Source: Amyelois transitella (lineage: Eukaryota > Arthropoda > Insecta > Lepidoptera > Pyralidae). From it: a stretch of DNA of 64,000 bases. The notes under the pieces are model-generated. The model was not told the DNA's origin and did no database searches. It worked only from the letters and a program-made list of their open reading frames with translations. Both the position numbers and the translations under genes were made by a program. The stretch covers positions 668,001-732,000 of the forward strand of contig NC_083524.1 of the NCBI RefSeq assembly GCF_032362555.1, given 5' to 3'. Numbering within the stretch: the first letter of the stretch is position 1; every line of letters begins with the position of its first letter. Shown piece by piece: positions 1-11,299 of this stretch.

Positions 1-125
1 TGTTCGGTTAATATTTTTCATCTTAATAAATTATTTTTTTAAATATACATTCAATGTACAGACAAAATGTTTTTACTGTTTAATTATATGTATTGATATT
101 GATAAATTAAATAATCGAGGAACAT

Positions 126-1766
126 CTATATACTTAATACTTTGGTTACCCATTTGCCCGATATCCTATTCCCGCCACGTTTAACTATTTCGTCACATCT
201 GTTTGGCATCGCCGCTACCAGTGTCTCACAGACATTGGAACCTCGGAGTGACTCCCACTTTTCATTAATACGTGTGACCACTGCCTCTTTACCAATATCT
301 CCTCTGTAATCCCAATCCCTTACCATCCTGGCCCACAAATTTCCAAATGGATTGAGATCCGGAGACCAGGGGGGCCACTGTAACAACCGCAGCTGGGGTT
401 GCTGCCGGAACCATTCTTGCACAACGCGAGACTTGTGAAACTGTTGTGTGTTGCCATGTACAAAAAATAATTCCGGCATTTCGTCCTCTGGATACACAAC
501 TCGCACAGTCGGCAACATTGTATCTTGTAACACCTCCAGGTAGCTTTTAGCAGTAGGCCTTTCTGGTAAAAAAATTAACTGTCCCGGGCCAGCTGCACTC
601 ATCCAAGCCCACATGTAGACATTTTCAGAGTCAGGAATTACATTTTTAAGCTCCAATCTCGTATCGTCTGTAAGCCATGTACATTTCCGAACGTGTTTGC
701 TGGGTTTAAAAGTATAATTGTCGGTGAAAATAACTCGCGACCAATCAATGTTGCGGTATTCTCGCGCGAATTTTAACCGCGCTGCCTTATATGTGAATAT
801 TTGTTTTGTTGCCGGTACTAGACTCCGTATTCCTTCCCGGTGCAAAGTATTGCGAACCGTTTGTCGCGAACATGAGAACTTTTTGGCAAATAAGCTTGTC
901 GGCGCTAAAGGATTCTCCTTAAAAACGGTTCGCAATTCTTCAACACCTTGTTCATTGATCAGCTTCGGCATGGGGCGACGGGGTTTGGTGCTAACAGTAC
1001 CCTCCGAGTTGAAACGCCGGATCCACAATCGCACCGTGGGTTTCTAAAAGCAAAAAATCATTATTGCACAGGTACATCACTTTTATTACAGTTACTGCCT
1101 TATCACTACATAGTAAAAAACAAAGTCGCTTTCTCTGTCCCTTTGTATGCTTAAATCTAAAAAACTACGCACCGGATTTTGATGCGCTTTTTTTCAATAG
1201 AAAGAGGAAGTTTTATATGTGTAATAACCTCCATTAAATAGTGGAGAAATACTGTTATTTTTGAGGTTTCTAATGTGATGTCGTTAATTACCTATCATAT
1301 TTTTTTCCGCTTACATTGCAAGTACGCAGGCTGAACCCTTCGAGATTTATCGAAATAATGTACTAATTATTTCTACACATTGAAAAGGTCTACAGAAAAC
1401 TCCGCGATGGTCTATCTCTCATGGATATCCCACAATAACATTTTTTTTTGTCATTTACTTTTTACAACAAATAATGGCAAATTTTGAAGTGATTTTAAAC
1501 AATACAGCATTAATCCTTATCCCGTGCGAAGCCGGGGCGGGTCGCTAGTAATTAGAAAAATATGTACCCTGTTTGGCATTGCAATTTTAAAACAATACGG
1601 AACTGTCTATCCCGTAACGACGAATGAAGACGTGATTTTATTTATGTAATGTAAAACTTACCGAAATTTTTAATTTCTCCGCTATTTCCGATTTGTTATA
1701 ACCTTCTGCCCATAGAGCCACGATTCGGCTGCGCGTCGTCAACGAGACATTTGAAGGGTTACCCAT
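126..1766 (-). pseudogene. Tc1-like transposase, two exons, catalytic site damaged
   Basis: Exon 1 is 1662-1766 (35 codons, starting MGNPSNVS, with the helix-turn-helix segment SRIVALWAEGYNKSEIA). Exon 2 is 126-1043, joined in phase 0 by a GTAAG donor at 1661 and a TTTTAG acceptor at 1044. The spliced product is 340 residues, the usual Tc1-family length. Exon 2 shows the first catalytic Asp (FTDN, about residue 143). The second catalytic position reads VHGN and the third reads PFGNLW, where the family has Asp and Glu/Asp. Both changes are explained by single A-to-G changes in the coding strand, and the two positions are 36 residues apart. The reading frame is otherwise open, so the gene is either a dead transposase or a recently disabled copy. 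No terminal inverted repeats were found. The intron holds a Helitron-like insertion. Confidence 0.85.
1103..1548 (+). mobile_element. Helitron-like non-autonomous element in the transposase intron
   Basis: The element starts TCACTACATAG after an A and ends GGGTCGCTAG before a T, the Helitron pattern. The same ends occur in the copies at 32632, 33661 and 53156. This is the longest of the four (446 bp). Removing it leaves a transposase intron of about 170 bp. Confidence 0.7.
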
Positions 1767-1850
1767 ATTACTATCACTATGTTATTACTATCACTATGCT
1801 ATAACTGTCACTATGTTATTACTATCACTATGATATTACTATCACTATGT
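1767..1850. repeat. Short tandem repeat, TTACTATCACTATG type
   Basis: About five imperfect copies of an 18-base unit containing ACTATCACTATG lie just upstream of the transposase start codon. Confidence 0.8.
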
Positions 1851-2237
1851 TATGTTGTTGTTATCAGTTGAAAAGATGGTGCCCAACTGATCCAAAACCG
1901 ACTTTCTGCGTGCCTTTCTTGATTTTAAACGTTCTATTGTGTTTACCAGATGTTTTACTTACTGAGTATTAGAGGTCCATAATTGCGTGTTAAAGTTAGA
2001 GGCGTGTCATTGTTCTTTTATGTACAAACGGTCACATCGGTGACTTTAAACTACCCTGTGATTTTTTTATCGCTCGGTTCGAACCCCATTAAAAAAATTC
2101 CGACATTATTCCTTTTGTTTAGTGTTATAAAATTAGATATTTACGCTGGTACGGCCGAGTCTCACGGAAAACGGGAGACCACGTGGGGAACAGATGTCTG
2201 GTCATGCAGCTACGGGTAGGCCCAGGTAAGTATTTAG

Positions 2238-2310
2238 AAGGCCGAAAAGATCATGGCTGGACGTCGCAAAAGATGACATGCGAGCCTAATGGACTGAAAA
2301 AATTAAAGGT
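2238..2310 (+). pseudogene. LINE reverse-transcriptase C-terminal scrap
   Basis: One frame reads RPKRSWLDVAKDDMRA, like the GRPKK-W-DVVK-DM tail found at the C-terminus of many insect LINE polymerases. No tail or longer frame was found, and the rest of 1851-2237 shows nothing recognisable. Confidence 0.35.
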
Positions 2311-2337
2311 GTCACTTTGACGAGTCAATCATGGCAG

Positions 2338-3586
2338 AGATCGGAATAGGTAGATTGATTTTATGTACTTGCATCATGAATAGGCTATTACACTCTTTTT
2401 TGAAAACTGTTTTAAATCAATCCTGAGACTGTATTATACCTATAGAATTTTTATTAAAATTTTTTGAAGCCGAAAAGTGCTCTAAAAACGATTTATTATT
2501 TTTGATTTTGTATTTTCGCGCGAAAACGCCATCCGCCATGCTGTTTTGACTCGTGACGTCATACTTTTAGTAAACAATACGGCTCTACGTAAGACTAAAG
2601 TAAAAAGATTTTTGTAATAATGAATTACAATACATATTGTTGGTGTCTTTTTCCTGAATGCAAGAATACAAGTATAAAAACACCAGAAAAATTGTGAATT
2701 CCACTGCCAAGTGACATTAAAATGAGAGACACTTGGTTGAAATTAGCAAGAAGAGATCCAAAATAGGTTATGTTAGATTGGTTGTGTAATAATTTACCTA
2801 TTATAATTGTGTATTGTAAGAGAATGTTTAATACAATAAATACTTACATCGCTGTTTTAACATTTCATAACTCAGCAGAACAGAAATCGGGATTGGACGC
2901 AAAAAATTTCGCCACCATCAACGTATTAATCCTCGGTAGATGTATATTGTCTGCTTTCACAAAACCGTCTTCCATGATTCTATTAAATTATTAAAGAGTA
3001 AAAACCCAAAAACGTGATAGAAATTTTAAAATTTCAAAATAAACAGAGCCTGACATCATCAATATGTTTTCGATTCGATATTTGTTTACTAAAAGTATGA
3101 CGTCACGTCAGTACCCAACATGGCGGATAGCGTTTTCGACTTTTGAAGAACAGATTAAAAAAGAGGATTTTTTAAATTGAATTATAAAATCCATATTGCA
3201 CTTTTATGAATAATGATCGATGTTTTTCTTTTATTTTTTACAAAATCTATAAGATACGTGCATTTTTATATTTTTTTTTACATGGTGTAAAATAGCCTAT
3301 TACCATAGAAAGCATAACATGGATAAGCCTCTTTTCCGGGATTCCATTTCAGCACTTTCAGTTACAGTAAACTACATTGTCCGCGGGTGACATAGGACTA
3401 CAATTTACGTGAACGAAGTCGGGGGAAAACAGCTACCACTAATATATTCTTCATCCCACTTGTAAAAATTCCGGAAAAAATCTTAATAATTAACAAATCC
3501 CGCAATCCCGGACGGAGGCATGTCCATATTAATATACATATACGTTTCAGTTCATTGACCCCAATTAAATCTACCTATTCCGATCT
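2338..3586. repeat. Outer inverted repeat around a TIR element
   Basis: AGATCGGAATAGGTAGATT at 2338-2356 recurs as a perfect 19-bp reverse complement at 3568-3586. Weaker inverted similarity (AATCATG/CATGATT) lies just outside. The repeat encloses the element at 2379-3302. Confidence 0.6.
2379..3302. mobile_element. Non-autonomous DNA transposon with long inverted ends
   Basis: The left end reads AATAGGCTATTACAC and the right end is the reverse complement of AATAGGCTATTTTACAC. Further in, an inverted pair is shared at about 2520-2575 and 3075-3135, with ATCCGCCATG and GACGTCATACTTTTAG in both arms. The interior has no transposase; the short open frame at 2770-2994 resembles nothing I know. 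The superfamily was not determined. Confidence 0.6.
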
Positions 3587-3700
3587 TTAATCATGAGTTA
3601 TTCAAGGTAAGTTTGTATACATAGGTATATGTACTCGTATATAGTTACTAATAAGTTAAGAATACAAGATGATTAAGTCTATATACAATAAACTTACCTA
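3303..3700. other. AT-rich spacer, nothing recognised
   Basis: Apart from the outer inverted repeat at 3568-3586, no gene, known repeat end or structured RNA was seen here. Confidence 0.5.
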
Positions 3701-3956
3701 TACATACATATAATCACATCTATATCCATTGCGGGGTAAACAGAGCCAACAGTCTTGAAAAGACTGAAAGGCCACGTTCAGCTGTTTGGCTTAATGATAG
3801 AATTGAGATTCAAATAGTGATAGATTGCTAGCCCATCGCTTAAAAGAAGAATGCCAAGTTAATACGCCTATACCTTAGTCGCCTTTTACGGCATCCATGG
3901 CAAAGCGATGGAGTGGTCCTATTCTGTTTACTAATCGTGCCGAGAATCACACGGCA
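3701..3956 (-). mobile_element. SINE-A copy, near full length, diverged
   Basis: This is the antisense copy of the commonest repeat in the window. Its head is GTGCCGTGTGGTTCCCGGCAC, its middle contains GTCGTAAAAGGCGACTAAGG and CTGTTGGCTCTGTCTACCCC, and it ends with (ATGT)n. The consensus is about 255-265 bp. No clear tRNA A/B boxes were seen in its head. Confidence 0.85.
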
Positions 3957-4469
3957 AATTAAAATAATAAATAGATGAAAATAAAATAAATAGATGAAAT
4001 GAAACTAAATTGTGATAATTTCAAAACAACATTTAATTTGCATTAAAACATACATAATGTTACATTAAAACATACATTAAGTAGGGTAGAGCGGGGTTGG
4101 TTGACTATAGTGGTAGGTAGACTAACCGTCAAAAACACGCCGGAATCACGTGTTTTGCTTCCTCCAATCAGACGCAATGATCGAGCTCTGCGTCTGCGCC
4201 CCGCTCAGTCGCGCTTAGTGCTGTGTCGTCGACGCTTGTCGTTTTAATGTGGAGCCATTATATTATCGAATTTCGACAAACGTAAGTATTTGTTTTGGCT
4301 ACGTACACTTTTTGTGGTCACGCGTGTAAAAACTTCGTAAAGTTTGCTGCTCTTATTTCACAGACAAGTTTGAATTTCCCTTTCCGATGCATAGTTTTGT
4401 TTTTAAATAATCATGTTCTATGTTTAGGTTATGTATGCGATCAAAATGTAAAATGCCACCTTGGGCTGA

Positions 4470-4606
4470 TTACATACATACATAAAATCACGCCTCTTTC
4501 CCGGAGGGGTAGGCAGAGACTACCTCTTTCCACTTGCCACGATCTCTGCATACTTCCTTTGCTTCATCCACATTCATAACTCTCTTCATGCAAGCTCGGC
4601 GGTTTC
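4470..4606 (-). mobile_element. RTE-like LINE 3' end
   Basis: This 5'-truncated antisense piece encodes the polymerase C-terminus (CMKRVMNVDEAKEVC, ending AYPSGKEA) and then the (ATGT)n tail. The same end occurs at least ten more times in the window. Confidence 0.8.
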
Positions 4607-4731
4607 GGCTGATTAACTAGATTTTTTTGGGGCTGGTAGACTAATAAGTCAAAAAACCCCGACATATCCAATAGATGTCAAATTCATTTAGCCTTAATTT
4701 TATATGTTATTTTTTTGTTATTTTGTTACAG

Positions 4732-5729
4732 AAAAATGAGAACACACAAAAGAAAAACAAAGAGAGCTGAGGTACCCCAGAATATTTAATTTTTGATAAC
4801 CTTAGTATTAATTCCGTCGAAACAGTTCGAGATTCCATATAAAACTTTACATCGGTATGTGACAAAATTAAAACAAAAACAAGAAAGCAACCTAGGCTTA
4901 TCATGAGCCGAGTTAACACTAGATTCTGGGGTATATAAACAACAGACAAATATTTACTGCGGATGAAGAGAACGCTCTCGAGGATTATCTGAAGATATCT
5001 TCTGACATTTATTTCGGATTGACGCCATACAAAGCACGCAAATTCGCTATTGAGTTTCCAGAAAGAAATAAAAAAAACATTCCGGAGTCATGGAAGATAC
5101 CTGAAGAGGATTGGCTCGGAAATTTTTTAAACGGCATCCTACTTTTTCAATAATTTGATTAATTATTGAGGTGTTCTCAAGCCACAACTTTTAACAAAAC
5201 GAACATTTAATAAAACGAATGTTGGTGAGTTTTATACAAAGAAAACAGTTTACCAACGCTTGAACCTGGGCCCAGGTGAAATCCGGAACGTCGACGAGAT
5301 AGGTTTAACCACAGTTCATGTCCCTAGAGTCATAGCACGCCATGGTGTGAACAACTAAAATAGAAAAGAAATAAAATTACTGCTGCGAAAAGAGGCGTGT
5401 TGGTAACAGTTGCAGTGGTAGTTTCAGCACTTGGTGACATGGTTCCCCGGTTAAGCGGGCCCGTAGGTTCACATGGCGATGCCAATCCACCTGGGTGGAT
5501 GAAGGTAGAGAATTTCATAAAATATGCAAAACATTTCGTGAAATATGCCAAACCTAGTAAAGAAAAACCTATTCTCTTATTGTGAGATAACGAGTCGCAT
5601 CTATCTATATAAATCATAGATTTTTTAGAAAACAATGGAGTGACAATTCTTGCGTTCCCCCCACATTGCAGCCACAAACTTCAGCCTTTAGATAGAAGTG
5701 TTTACGGGCCACTGAATGAAAAAATATTA
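4732..5729 (+). pseudogene. Dead pogo/jerky-type transposase, split by a later transposon
   Basis: Disconnected frames follow the order of a DDE_1 transposase. First comes a pipsqueak-type helix-turn-helix region (MRTHKRKTKRAEVPQ, then IPYKTLHRYVTKLKQ at about 4835-4875). Next are a CENP-B-like block, a first Asp block (about 5291, NVDEIGLTTV), and a second block DNESHLSI (about 5585). The third block is ILAFPPHCSHKLQPLDRSV (about 5647-5703). Stops and frameshifts interrupt it throughout. It ends at GPLNEK, where the pogo-type element at 5730 is inserted. The bases after that element (10786 onward, reading YYSKAAH) resemble the next block of this protein, in a shifted frame. Bases 3957-4469 and 4607-4731 may be its 5' flank, and I see nothing coding there. 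Confidence 0.75.
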
Positions 5730-6491
5730 CCGTCATAGCGCCTTACTTGAGACAGTTTTGGAATTCAGGTGTTTATAAACTTTTACTGTGTCAACGAATA
5801 GTGACAGTATTCACATCTATAATATAGTCTGTACCTTTTTTATCCAAAAAATGCTTCCCCAAGCCCATAGGTACATCACAGATTTTTTATTTTTTTTATT
5901 TTTGCTGTCTCATGTTACCATCATGAAGTGCCATAATTGATACACCACACAAAACATATGAAAGTATCATGAATAGAATTTAAATGAATACTTGAGACAG
6001 TAAAAAAATTCAAAAACTACATGACCAACTGAAAATTTTTTTTTTGGGCAGCTGCACTAAATTTTAAGTACCAAAAATGAAACAAGTTCCGTATAGCTCA
6101 ATTTTTATTAATATTCATTACAATCAGTTTAAATCAACGTTGTTCGCTTATTTGGCAATGCAGTGAAAACAAATAGAAATACTTTTCTAAAGTAAAATAA
6201 GGAGAAAATAATGAAACAAGAATTTAATCTTACATAACTCAAAAACTTATAACAATCATACTCCAATATTTTCATATATAGTGGGTACTATAGTAACTAA
6301 AAAAATAATACACGTTTTTGGTAGCTTTATAAGCTAATCATTACAATAATTAAACATTACAAAAATAATCAGATAAATCAGTTTCTAAAATGAGACGTTT
6401 CAAGTTGACTGCATGTATCAAATTGACAACACTTAAGTGAGTACTTGAACTTACAACTAATAAACAATATTCTTCAGTCTTAAAATTTCAA

Positions 6492-9400
6492 TCAGTCTTC
6501 ATTAATAATAAGATTTGGCTTTATATTACTTACATTTACATTGAAACTGTAACGACCTCTTTTCAACAATACTGGCTTAACAACTGATATAATTTTTTGA
6601 GAGTCAACAGTCATAATATCATCAACAGGGGGAAATACATAAATTCCTTTATTTGTGCTTTTTCTCAAAAACTTACAGGAATACTCATTCTCATTTAATA
6701 TTTCAGTTATCTGAGCAAAGAACTCTTTTACCATTGGTTTATTTTTAAAGCCATCATATATTAAGTGAATTTTTACAAAGTCATACATTTTTACAGATAC
6801 TTCAGAAGTAGGTTCGGTTTCTATATGTTCATTCTTGGTTTCACTTAAAATTTGTTTCAGTTTCATTTTAGCAGATTTGGAGGATGATGGTTGCTGTGTT
6901 GATTTAAATACTTTTGGCTGCGAAGTTATATCGTTTTGATCTTTAGGTTTGCGTTTTATATCAATAGATTTAGAGGTAGATGGTTGCTGTTCTGGTTCAT
7001 ATACTTTTGGTAGCGTAATAATGTCGTCTTGATTAGTGGAAGATAATGGTTCCTGTGGTGATGCAAATACTTCTGGCTGAGTAATTACATTATTTTGATC
7101 TTTTGTGGAAGAAGACAGTTTCTGTACTGATTTAGATATTTTTGATTGCGAAATTATGTCCTCTTCACCTTTTGATTTTTCTCGTGATTTAGAGACTCTT
7201 GGCTGGAAAAATATATTTTCTTGATCTTCAGAATCTAAATATACATGTTTTCTTTGTTGTTTTAATTTAATGTTAGGAATGATATTTGATTGTGTGGCGA
7301 CATCTCTACGCCACTTGTCACAACATCCAATCTCACAACAACTGTCAATCATCGCGAAGTAATTGACGGGCTCAACCAATAGCAGCGAAGAATCTAAGAC
7401 GCGATTTCAAAGATTTCACGGATTGGAGCTATATATACAACCTCCGACACAACACCGTTGGAGCCGCGGTTCCCCAGGCATAACACCTAGCCTGGCGGAA
7501 GATCTTCCCTTTGGTGGCGGTCGAGCCGAATCATCGCTCCCGCTACATTGGTGACCCCGACGTGATTGGAAGCAACCTTCTTCATCATCAACTCCAATCC
7601 TTATCATCATCACTCCTCACTCTGCAGTCTCACAGCAAGCCAGCAACTGGGTATCGCAGCAGGTCTATCGCAGCCAATTCAACGAGCTTCCTGGTCCTGT
7701 CTCCACCCACACTCACTCTCATCGACTTCAGCGACCGACGCATCTACCGCAGCCCACGCCTGGATCTCTTCGACGGCCGCTCTTCTCTCCAGCGTGGCAG
7801 CTCTGCACGATTTCTCCCGGCGCCAACAAGTCGACTTCGCTCTCTACTGTCTCGACTCACCGCAGACTACGAGCAACGCAACGGCTCACTCCTGACTCAC
7901 TAGGACTTCGAGCAACTTCCGACTCACTGGAAGACAACTGGCACTTGCAAGCTACAACTGAAGCACAGATTGCACAGCAAGATCTCAAGACTTCAGACCT
8001 CCGGTCTTGGGGGGGAGTACTGTGGCGACATCTCTACGCCACTTGTCACAACATCCAATCTCACAACAACTGTCAATCATCGCGAAGTAATTGACGGGCT
8101 CAACCAATAGCAGCGAAGAATCTAAGACGCGATTTCAAAGATTTCACGGATTGGAGCTATATATACAACCTCCGACACAACACCGTTGGAGCCGCGGTTC
8201 CCCAGGCATAACACCTAGCCTGGCGGAAGATCTTCCCTTTGGTGGCGGTCGAGCCGAATCATCGCTCCCGCTACAATTGGGTTGTGGTTTTTTCTATCAA
8301 ATTATCGAAATCTTGTAATTCAGATATATTATCACTATCAGATGTATCATGTACAGAATAATTGCTAGAAACTGTAGTATCCGTGTCTTCTTCACGTGCT
8401 GTTTTCGGTTGCGTAAATAATGGATCTGAATCTATGTTTACTTCTAAATAATCTTCTTCTGCATCACAAATTCCCACGTCTACTTCTTCAATATTTTGAG
8501 TATTTGAAGGATTTGTAATATCGGAGACTGTAAGGCTTTGACCTGCCGAAGCTTGCAATTTTTTCTTTCTCACTTTAAGAGGAGCTGATGTATTAAGACG
8601 ACTTTCTTTTAAAAAACTTTCGAATGCACTCGCCCATTCTTTAGATGTGCTGTTATTTTCTGGAGTTTCAACGGGAAGCTTGGCCAGAACTGTTTGTTTG
8701 TTGAGAGGGCAAATCCCAGCTGCACGAAACCCTGACTTTAAATTCTCTGAAGATGTCAACAGTTGATCTAACGATCGTTTTAAAAGTCGCGGAAACTGAT
8801 CTTTGGGAATGCAGCCCCTGGTTTTCTGCTTCCATTCTAATAAGGTTTTTCGCCATATTGCTTTAAGTGGACGGAAGTAAGCGACATCAAGCGGTTGGGT
8901 TAAGTGTGAACTATTTGCAGGGAGAAATATGAAACGAATATCTGATTCCGCACATTTTTGTATAACCTTTACAGACAGATGACTTGCCAGGTTATCTCCT
9001 AGTATTGCTTTCGGACCTTCACCTACCGAACTGAAATAAGGTACAACCACTTTGAAAAACCAGTCTTCAAACGTTGTACTGTCAAACCAACCGCTTCTTG
9101 TTCGATTGTAGAATGTATTAGCTGGCCCTCCTCTCAACCAAGAATCGTAAAGGTGCTCAGCCTTATATACGACATATATTGGTAATAAAGCTCCTGATGC
9201 TGATCCTGCAAACATAACCGATGTGCTCGATTTCGAAGCGTCAATGATATTTTTTGGACTTTTGAAACCTCTTCTTACTAATACTTTTGTTTTTCCAGGG
9301 TCGTCGGTAAAGTTAGTTTCATCAAAATTCACAATTGCTTCTGGTTTTACTCCCTCCAAGCTAATCATTAGATTATCAAAATAATCAGATATCATTTCAG

Positions 9401-9845
9401 GATTAACAGCAGCTCTTGCTCTTTTAATGTTTTCACAAAACTTGTACGAAATTTCATGTTTGTTTCGGTCTAAAAATCCTTTCAACCAAAATCTTCCTGG
9501 CAAATTGTTCTTAAATCTAGGTTCTGTCTTTCCCTTCGTGTCAAGGTATTGCTTCACAATAAGCGTCAAGTCAAAGGCTGTTATAGGAAATCCCCATTTC
9601 CCGCAAAGAATTAAGGCTTCTACAATTATATTTTCATCTTCATTTGAAAAAACTGTGGGTCTTCCAACTTTATTCATATGCTTACAACGCACTTTTCTCT
9701 GTACAGTGGCTGGTGGAACATTATATTTTTCTGCAGCTTTTCTAATCGACATACCTTTTCGCACTGAAGCCACTGCATTTTCAACCGCTTCATTGGAGTA
9801 GTTACGGTATGGCCGTGACCCAATTTTCTTTCGATACCTTCCCAT
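6492..9845 (-). pseudogene. Pogo-type transposase interrupted by an LTR element
   Basis: The first part runs from ATG at 9845 to 8280 and the C-terminal part from 7288 to 6492. The protein has a pipsqueak-type helix-turn-helix (residues 17-52, SIRKAAEKYNVPPATVQRK) and a DNA-binding CENP-B-like segment to about residue 150. The DDE_1 core carries Asp175 (IVNFDE), Asp284 (LGDNLASH) and Asp320 (LTQPLDVAYF), a DD35D arrangement that is intact. The miniature LTR element at 7293-8275 sits between codons near residue 523. Its 4-base duplication is CAAT on this strand, and removing the insert plus one duplication keeps the frame, giving about 790 residues. The tail has Ser/Lys-rich repeats (KSTQQPSSSK and similar). 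Only the insertion breaks this gene. Confidence 0.88.
7293..8275 (+). mobile_element. Miniature LTR retrotransposon (TRIM-like), very young
   Basis: Two direct 255-bp LTRs (7293-7547 and 8021-8275) look identical base for base. They start TGTGGCGACATC and end CTCCCGCTACA. A primer-binding-site-like TGGTGACCCCGACGTGAT follows the left LTR, and a purine tract (GGGGGGGAGTA) precedes the right one. ATTG flanks both sides (7289-7292 and 8276-8279). The 473-bp interior has no polymerase or integrase, so the element needs proteins from elsewhere. The frames crossing the LTR boundary do not look like Gag to me. Confidence 0.9.
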
Positions 9846-10757
9846 GTTCTGTCAAAAAATCGAAATGAAGATTTAGGTAAGCCCAAGATAATTGTCTTTC
9901 TTGGCAAATTTTCTTGTCAATTATTTTACCCTTCCATTGAAATCTTCAAAACCATAGTAGACATGAAAATTCATTACATACACCACAGATATAAAAACAT
10001 TACATTAAATGTAATGTTATTATATCTGTGACATACATCAAAAGATAATTTTTATAGGATTGATTAATAAGAATAGAACATTTTACACCATTGTTATTTT
10101 TATGAAAAGATTATCCATTAATCGCAAAAAAAATCCTTTTCGTTCACATTCATATTATATTTAAAATACTTGACAACAAGTTTACATGAATCTATGGTTT
10201 CTATGATTTCATTGAAATATTAAATTTTTGACAGAAAAAAATGGCCGCAAAACGAGCTTTTAATTAAAAAGAAAGTTTTAACAATTATTAAGCCATTTTG
10301 AGACATAGTAAATAACTTGAGACAGTTGGTAACTTGAAACAGTAGGTAACATGAGACAGTAGATAACATGAAACAAATGTATCAAATTACAACCACTTCG
10401 AAATATTTTCATTTGGAGTGGCACACAAGCCGTCGTTTTAACTTAAAATTCACGAAACCTTTGATAGTTTGTAGCTAAATAGTAAGGTTAGGTTATGCAA
10501 AGACCAGATTTTGACAAAGATCAACACAGATCGAGTAACATGTGAAGTTTTATGAACCACAGAACTTAACAATTTATTGTGAAAACTTTCAACTCTAATT
10601 ATTCATAAAATAGGCTTGAAAAGACTTACTTTAGTTATTATTTATCTTGCACACACTTTTCTCCTGTCGCCATGACACTTGCCAGCAGTAATGTTACCAT
10701 GTGTAAAAAAATATGGGTGCGTTCGAAAAAACCAGTTATTTGTATCAAGTTAACCTG
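9846..10757. other. Upstream flank of the pogo-type transposase
   Basis: This AT-rich, non-coding stretch contains several ACTTGAGACAGT / AACATGAGACAGT repeats at 10314-10375, likely sub-terminal transposase sites. It ends in the right inverted repeat. No other gene was seen. Confidence 0.5.
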
Positions 10758-10904
10758 CAGTATCAAGTAAGGCACATTGACGGTACAGCAAAGCAGCTCA
10801 CATAACTTACATTGTAACACATTTTGGTTGACGAAATAAATTTTTATTATTATATTAAAGCAAGCGACAACTGACTGGCTAGCAATCCTGGCAAAACAGT
10901 CACT

Positions 10905-11041
10905 ATTTACGACATACCAGGTCCCATCCCATTGGGGATAAGTCCGCCATTGGACATATTCTTCAAAATCCAATAACTGTTTTGTTATTTGTTATATTTA
11001 TTTTTATGTGCAATAAAGAGTTTACAAACAAACAAACAAAC
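10905..11041 (+). mobile_element. Retroelement 3' end with AATAAA and A-rich tail
   Basis: The piece contains GGGGATAAGTCCGCCATTG and ends TGCAATAAAGAGTTTACAAAC repeats. Related ends occur at 25918 (+), 40830 (-) and 45330 (+). Only the 3' untranslated part is present. Confidence 0.6.
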
Positions 11042-11299
11042 CAGGATTAGTGAAAACTTATTTGCCTCTGTCTGCCACAATTTAAAATATACAGTCTGTA
11101 GTATCAGGCATTTCACCGCTCAATGAAAACATATTTGAAATAAGAAAATAAATCTATCAGATTTTAATATGTACAATATTTTGCACTCCAGGTTTTAGTT
11201 CATAAATAGCACTATCTTAATTTGTTCAATTTTTTGTACTTTCGGCACCCTGGTAGATCTAACTGGCGATTGCTGCTGGTTGCTAATGCTATCTTTTTG

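Larger units (their letters stand above)
5730..10783. mobile_element. Pogo-type Tc1/mariner transposon with TA duplications
   Basis: The terminal inverted repeats are CCGTCATAGCGCCTTACTTG at 5730 and the reverse complement of CCGTCAATGTGCCTTACTTG at 10783, matching at 21 of 26 positions when extended. TA flanks both ends (5728-5729 and 10784-10785). Copies of ACTTGAGACAGT recur near both ends (5747, 5991, 10316, 10351). The element is 5,054 bp, or about 4.07 kb without the LTR element inside it. It lies inside an older transposase remnant. Confidence 0.8.

Noticed and set aside
7511..7903. 130-residue open frame across the LTR boundary
   Set aside because: It starts inside the left LTR, has no Gag-like motif, and is explained by GC-rich non-coding interior.
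9427..9801. Plus-strand open frame of 124 residues
   Set aside because: It is the antisense of the pogo-type transposase, which has clear motifs on minus.
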